From: an uncultured Elusimicrobium sp.
GTDB taxonomy: Bacteria > Elusimicrobiota > Elusimicrobia > Elusimicrobiales > Elusimicrobiaceae
DNA: 35,836 nucleotides
Direction of reading: 5' to 3'
Assembly: GCA_902766765.1 (NCBI GenBank)
Contig: CACXER010000020.1
Location: 1-35,836, forward strand
In this document: positions 32,997 through 35,836 of the stretch, piece by piece
Position numbering within the stretch: the stretch's first letter is position 1
How the letters are laid out: the number at the start of each line of letters is the position of its first letter
Made by a program: the position numbers and the translations under genes
The notes under the pieces: model-generated
Databases searched by the model: none
Seen by the model: only the letters and a program-made list of their open reading frames with translations
What the model was told of the DNA's origin: nothing

Positions 32997-33971
32997 TTAA
33001 TATTTCCGATGTTGCTCCCAATTCCACGCGGTTTGAATAATGCGCGTCAAATCGTATTCCGGTTGCCAACCGAGTACGCGTTTGGCTTTGGTAGCATCGG
33101 CTACTAATACCGCCGGATCACCCGCACGCCGGGGGGCTTGTTCTACCGCAAAGTCCACGCCGGTAATCTCTTTGGCCTTGGCAATAAGTTCGGCTACACT
33201 GTAGCCATTACCGCTACCCAAATTAAACCGTTCGCTTACTTTATCTTTTTCCATTTTTTCTAAGGCCAAAATATGTGCGCGTGCCAGATCGTTGACGTGT
33301 ACGTAGTCACGTATACAGGTTCCGTCTGCCGTGGGATAATCGGTGCCGAAGATTTTAATACTTTTGCGTTTGCCTATGGCGGTTTGCAAAATAAGCGGGA
33401 TGAGGTGTGTTTCGGGCGAGTGGGATTCGCCAATTTCGCCGGAGTCGTCGGCTCCGCTTGCGTTGAAATAGCGTAGCGCCGTAGATTTTAACCCATAGGC
33501 CACGTCAAAATCAGCCAGCATTTTTTCCACCATCAGTTTACTGTTTCCGTATGGGTTGATGGGGTGTTGCGGGTGGGTTTCATCTATTTTTTCGCGGACG
33601 GGCTCGCCGAAGATAGCCGCCGTGGAAGAAAATACAAAATATGGGATTTGGTTTTCTATCAACGCCTGTAATAAGTTGAGTACACCCGCCGTATTGTTCT
33701 GATAATATTTCGCCGGATTTTGCACGCTCTCACCTACTTCAATAAACGCGGCAAAGTGCATAACGGCTTCAATACGGTGTTTTTTGAAAACTTCCGACAG
33801 GCGCTTTTTATCTTGCAAATCGCCTTGCTCAAACGGGAAATTTTTTACGGCTTCGCGGTGCCCTTTAGAAAGGTTATCAAACACCACAGGGTTATACCCG
33901 CGCTTAGCAAGTGCGCGCACTGTGTGCGAACCGATATATCCGGCGCCGCCGATGACTAAAATATTTTTCAT
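32997..33971 (-). CDS. galE: UDP-glucose 4-epimerase
   Basis: The 324-residue SDR-family protein interconverts UDP-glucose and UDP-galactose. It has the NAD-binding GGAGYIGSH (8-16), the FAAFIEVGESV segment, the catalytic SST (115-117), Tyr141 and Lys145 in YGNSK, and the substrate-binding LRYFNASGAD and CIRDYVHVNDLA. Length is normal. Its start codon directly follows the cdd stop with no gap, and CGGAG within the end of cdd serves as ribosome site, so the two genes form an operon. The product supplies galactose for surface glycans, but the exact glycan cannot be read. Confidence 0.96.
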   Translation of the reverse strand: MKNILVIGGAGYIGSHTVRALAKRGYNPVVFDNLSKGHREAVKNFPFEQGDLQDKKRLSEVFKKHRIEAVMHFAAFIEVGESVQNPAKYYQNNTAGVLNLLQALIENQIPYFVFSSTAAIFGEPVREKIDETHPQHPINPYGNSKLMVEKMLADFDVAYGLKSTALRYFNASGADDSGEIGESHSPETHLIPLILQTAIGKRKSIKIFGTDYPTADGTCIRDYVHVNDLARAHILALEKMEKDKVSERFNLGSGNGYSVAELIAKAKEITGVDFAVEQAPRRAGDPAVLVADATKAKRVLGWQPEYDLTRIIQTAWNWEQHRKY

Positions 33972-34406
33972 TTATTTCTCCGTAAATTTATCAAAAGGAA
34001 ACGGCATTAACTCGCTTAGTTTTTTGCAGTAAGCGGTGCGTTTGTTACCGTCCAACACGGCGATGTAAATAGGAGTATCGGGAGATAAAAACTCACTCAT
34101 CACTTGTCGGCATGCGCCACAAGGGGAATTGAATTTTTGTCCCTTTAATTTTTGGGTAATAAGCGCCAACGCTTTAAATTTACGATGTCCCGCCGAGGCA
34201 GCGGCAAAGATAGCGTTGCGTTCGGCGCATACGGTCAAACCGTAGGAAGAATTTTCTATATTCGTGCCGGAAAAGATTTTTCCGTCATCCGTCAGCACGG
34301 CGGCCCCAACTTTGAAACGGGAATAAGGCGAATAGGAATTTTCCCGCGCCGCCTGGGCCGCGTCCAGTAACATATTTATTTCGGATTTAGATAGTGTTAT
34401 TTTCAT
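33972..34406 (-). CDS. cdd: Cytidine deaminase
   Basis: The 144-residue protein belongs to the small tetrameric cytidine deaminases that convert (deoxy)cytidine to (deoxy)uridine. Zinc ligands Cys60, Cys96 and Cys99 and the catalytic Glu62 are seen in TVCAERNA and PCGACRQV. SPYSRFKVGAAVL and NIENSSYGLT are also characteristic. It begins the minus-strand cdd-galE pair. No Shine-Dalgarno sequence is visible in the 22-bp AT-only gap before its start, so it may be translated from a leaderless or nearly leaderless mRNA. Confidence 0.96.
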   Translation of the reverse strand: MKITLSKSEINMLLDAAQAARENSYSPYSRFKVGAAVLTDDGKIFSGTNIENSSYGLTVCAERNAIFAAASAGHRKFKALALITQKLKGQKFNSPCGACRQVMSEFLSPDTPIYIAVLDGNKRTAYCKKLSELMPFPFDKFTEK

Positions 34407-34436
34407 AATTTTATTTTATAATAAAAATATGAAAAT
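34399..34436. promoter_or_regulatory. Quasi-palindromic divergent promoter region
   Basis: The 22-bp gap between cdd and the hydrolase gene contains only A and T. With the first 8 bases of each gene (both ATGAAAAT) it forms a 38-bp palindrome with 17 of 19 positions paired. TATAAT (34417-34422) ends 6 bases before the plus-strand ATG. Confidence 0.5.
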
Positions 34437-35028
34437 GTGGATGATAGGTTTAATTTGTTTGGGAGTCATCTGGTACATGTGGGGACATAAACCTGCTATT
34501 AAAAATGCAAACCGGTCCGTGCAAAAAATCGTCGCGTTTGGCGATAGTTTGACGGCGGGTTATGGGGCGGGCGGCGTGCAAAATTCGTACCCAACGGTGC
34601 TGGCTACCTTAAGCGGCAAACAAGTGATCAATTTAGGTTTATCCGGCGACACGGCCGTCAATGCGCCCACGCGTTTGCCGCAAGTGCTGGCGGAAAAGCC
34701 CGATATGGTACTTATTGAATTTGGTGCCAATGACCGTATTCGCAACCTCGGGCACGAGGGCGCGGCGCGCGCGGTGGAACAAATCGTGGACGCGGTGCAA
34801 GCGTCGGGCGCGATAGCGGTGATTGTGGATACGGGCGGCCCGCAAATGGGTGCGTATACGTCGGCTTACAAAAAAATTGCCAAGGAAAAACAAGCCGTTT
34901 TTGTACCGGGCATTATCCGAGGAATTTTTAATAAGCGCGAACTCAAGTCGGACATGATACACCCCAACGCGGCGGGTTACAAAATCGTAGCCGAGCGCGT
35001 GTACAAAGTGATTAAACCGTATCTGTAA
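34429..35028 (+). CDS. SGNH/GDSL-type lipase or esterase, membrane-anchored or exported
   Basis: The 199-residue protein has an N-terminal hydrophobic segment (about 3-19) and an SGNH fold of the TesA/arylesterase group: block I FGDSLTAGYG with nucleophile Ser40, the Gly in LGLSGDTA, IEFGANDR with the block III Asn, and DMIHPNAAGY with the Asp-x-x-His pair. It would hydrolyse an ester or acyl-thioester in the envelope; the substrate is not predictable. An in-frame ATG at 34435 is the alternative start; neither has a Shine-Dalgarno sequence. It is divergent from cdd and followed by its own terminator. Confidence 0.9.
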   Translation: MKMWMIGLICLGVIWYMWGHKPAIKNANRSVQKIVAFGDSLTAGYGAGGVQNSYPTVLATLSGKQVINLGLSGDTAVNAPTRLPQVLAEKPDMVLIEFGANDRIRNLGHEGAARAVEQIVDAVQASGAIAVIVDTGGPQMGAYTSAYKKIAKEKQAVFVPGIIRGIFNKRELKSDMIHPNAAGYKIVAERVYKVIKPYL

Positions 35029-35048
35029 AGGAAAGGGCGATAGGGCGG

Positions 35049-35077
35049 ACAAATTGTAGGAAGAATTTGTTTTTTTT
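35049..35077 (+). terminator. Intrinsic terminator after the hydrolase gene
   Basis: ACAAATT (35049-35055) and AATTTGT (35064-35070) form a perfect 7-bp stem with an 8-base loop, followed by seven more T (35071-35077). The stem is AT-rich but the T-run is strong. Confidence 0.65.
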
Positions 35078-35096
35078 ACTAAACTTTGTGTATACT
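35067..35096 (+). promoter_or_regulatory. Candidate promoter of the type IV pilin gene
   Basis: TATACT (35091-35096) matches five of six -10 bases; TTGTTT (35067-35072) is a weak -35 at 18 bases. The ATG lies 22 bases beyond the -10, with AAGGACGGG (35105-35113) as ribosome site. Confidence 0.5.
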
Positions 35097-35118
35097 AAAC
35101 TTATAAGGACGGGCACAT

Positions 35119-35649
35119 ATGAAAAATAAAAGTAGTTTTAAAAATATTTTAGACACCAAAGGTTTTACGCTAATAGAATTATTAGTCGTAGTCCTCATCA
35201 TTGGTATTCTGGCGGCGGTTGCCCTGCCGCAATATCAAAAAGCGGTTAATAAATCGCGCGCTACGCAAGCGGTGACATTGCTTAAATCGTTAGTAGACGC
35301 GCAAGAAGTTTTCTTTGTATCCAATAATACATATACGGATGATTTGACCGCGTTGGATATAGATATCCCTGCGAGTTTGATTTTTGATGAAACCCCGGAT
35401 GCTACCAAACCGAATCAATATATGTTCCGTTGTAAACAACAACGTACCTGTCAAGCCAAAGCCGCCAGCACCGATTTGCCACATTTTGAATATCACATGA
35501 CAAATGTGGCAACGCCTTCTCAACAAAAATATTTAGGCAAATTTTGGTGTTGGGTTTCTGCGGATAAAACGAATGTAGCGCGAAATATTTGTAAAGGTAT
35601 GGGGAAAGTTGATGCCGAAATGCCGGACGGTTACTATCTGATCAATTAG
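35119..35649 (+). CDS. Type IVa pilin / pseudopilin-like protein
   Basis: The 176-residue protein has a short leader to Gly15, then [24 protein letters not shown] in pieces, the classical N-methylated pilin helix with Glu20 at mature +5. [18 protein letters not shown] and the [13 protein letters not shown] segment follow, as in the multi-copy pilin-like proteins of Elusimicrobiota. Four Cys in the globular part ([18 protein letters not shown]) could make two disulfides. It is alone between a terminator and the next promoter region. It belongs to a different system (type IVa pilus or type II secretion) from the Tad locus upstream. Confidence 0.92.
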   Translation: MKNKSSFKNILDTKGFTLIELLVVVLIIGILAAVALPQYQKAVNKSRATQAVTLLKSLVDAQEVFFVSNNTYTDDLTALDIDIPASLIFDETPDATKPNQYMFRCKQQRTCQAKAASTDLPHFEYHMTNVATPSQQKYLGKFWCWVSADKTNVARNICKGMGKVDAEMPDGYYLIN

Positions 35650-35662
35650 ATTATACGTGTGT

Positions 35663-35711
35663 GGTGTCCTCCAAAAATAGTACAATATACTATATTCTAT
35701 TTTGGGAGACC
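35663..35711 (+). promoter_or_regulatory. Inverted repeat with -10-like boxes before the last gene
   Basis: GGTGTCCTCCAAAAATAG (35663-35680) and CTATTTTGGGAGACC (35697-35711) are imperfect inverted repeats. The 16-bp AT-rich spacer contains TACAAT (35681) and TATACT (35686). The 3' arm includes GGGAGA, the ribosome site of the gene at 35717. It could be an operator or a hairpin hiding the ribosome site. Confidence 0.45.
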
Positions 35712-35716
35712 AAAAC

Positions 35717-35836
35717 ATGGCGAAAAACGATTTGACTACCCGCAATTTGATGTTGGATAGTCTTAAACAGTATGCAAAAAACCGCATATCCTTTAACTTC
35801 TTGCGTGAACACGACGCGAAAAATGAAATTCCTTTA
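35717..35836 (+). CDS. Probable acyl-CoA dehydrogenase, N-terminal fragment
   Basis: An open frame from ATG at 35717 runs off the window end after 40 codons. The peptide (MAKNDLTTRNLMLDSL, then FAKN-like YAKNRISFNFLREHDAKNEIPL in pieces) resembles the N-terminal helices of acyl-CoA dehydrogenases, where an acidic residue and a D-x-x-x-x-(F/I)P turn precede the first core helix. The ribosome site GGGAGA is 8 bases upstream. With so little sequence the family is tentative; the coding nature is firm. Confidence 0.55.
   Translation, partial: MAKNDLTTRNLMLDSLKQYAKNRISFNFLREHDAKNEIPL

Overview
The window is a dense, almost fully coding stretch of a diderm (Gram-negative-type) bacterial chromosome. 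The evidence for an outer membrane is a secretin, a beta-barrel protein ending in Phe, and many Sec signal peptides. Three things together suggest Elusimicrobiota or a close relative: the type IV pilin at the right end, the PorV-like barrel next to a giant protein with FlgD-type repeats, and the compact Tad locus. This is inference from protein style; no rRNA or other marker gene is present.

Region 1 (1-9477, + strand) is one tightly packed run of eight genes: a 5'-truncated glycogen synthase, an exported alkaline phosphatase, an FtsX-like membrane protein, an EnvC-like coiled-coil/LytM protein with a degenerate active site, an S41 C-terminal protease, TsaD, a solute-binding-protein fold with no export signal, and a GAF-GGDEF diguanylate cyclase. 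Gaps are a few bases or overlaps, so an operon is likely. The theme is envelope remodelling plus c-di-GMP signalling.

Region 2 (9478-9907) is the only large intergenic gap. It holds a weak terminator, three related palindromes and two copies of a 33-bp promoter-like direct repeat, and it leads into region 3.

Region 3 (9908-32937, + strand) is a very long, nearly gapless gene string. It starts with a 1737-residue exported protein with a Cys-rich, compositionally different N-terminal third and at least seven FlgD-type Ig repeats, then a PorV/UPF0164-like outer-membrane barrel. A Tad (Flp-type) pilus locus follows: two Flp-like prepilins, TadE-like, CpaB, a short secretin, a TadZ-TadA fusion ATPase, a TadB with a large extra exported domain, TadC, a TPR protein with a 14-Thr linker, a kinase-less HAMP sensor, a small membrane protein and a thioredoxin-fold protein. 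After two adjacent hairpins, the second covering a ribosome-binding site, come a histidine kinase, a receiver-kinase hybrid and a NarL-type regulator. The locus ends with a third Flp-like prepilin (57 aa), a TadG-like protein and a second TadE-like protein. The likely product is a regulated surface pilus, perhaps made together with the giant surface protein. No prepilin peptidase is present in the window.

Region 4 (32938-35836) holds a bidirectional terminator, a minus-strand cdd-galE pair, a divergent SGNH hydrolase with a quasi-palindromic 22-bp promoter gap, a terminator, a monocistronic type IV pilin, and the first 40 codons of a gene that looks like an acyl-CoA dehydrogenase. No tRNA, rRNA, CRISPR array, insertion sequence or phage gene was seen.
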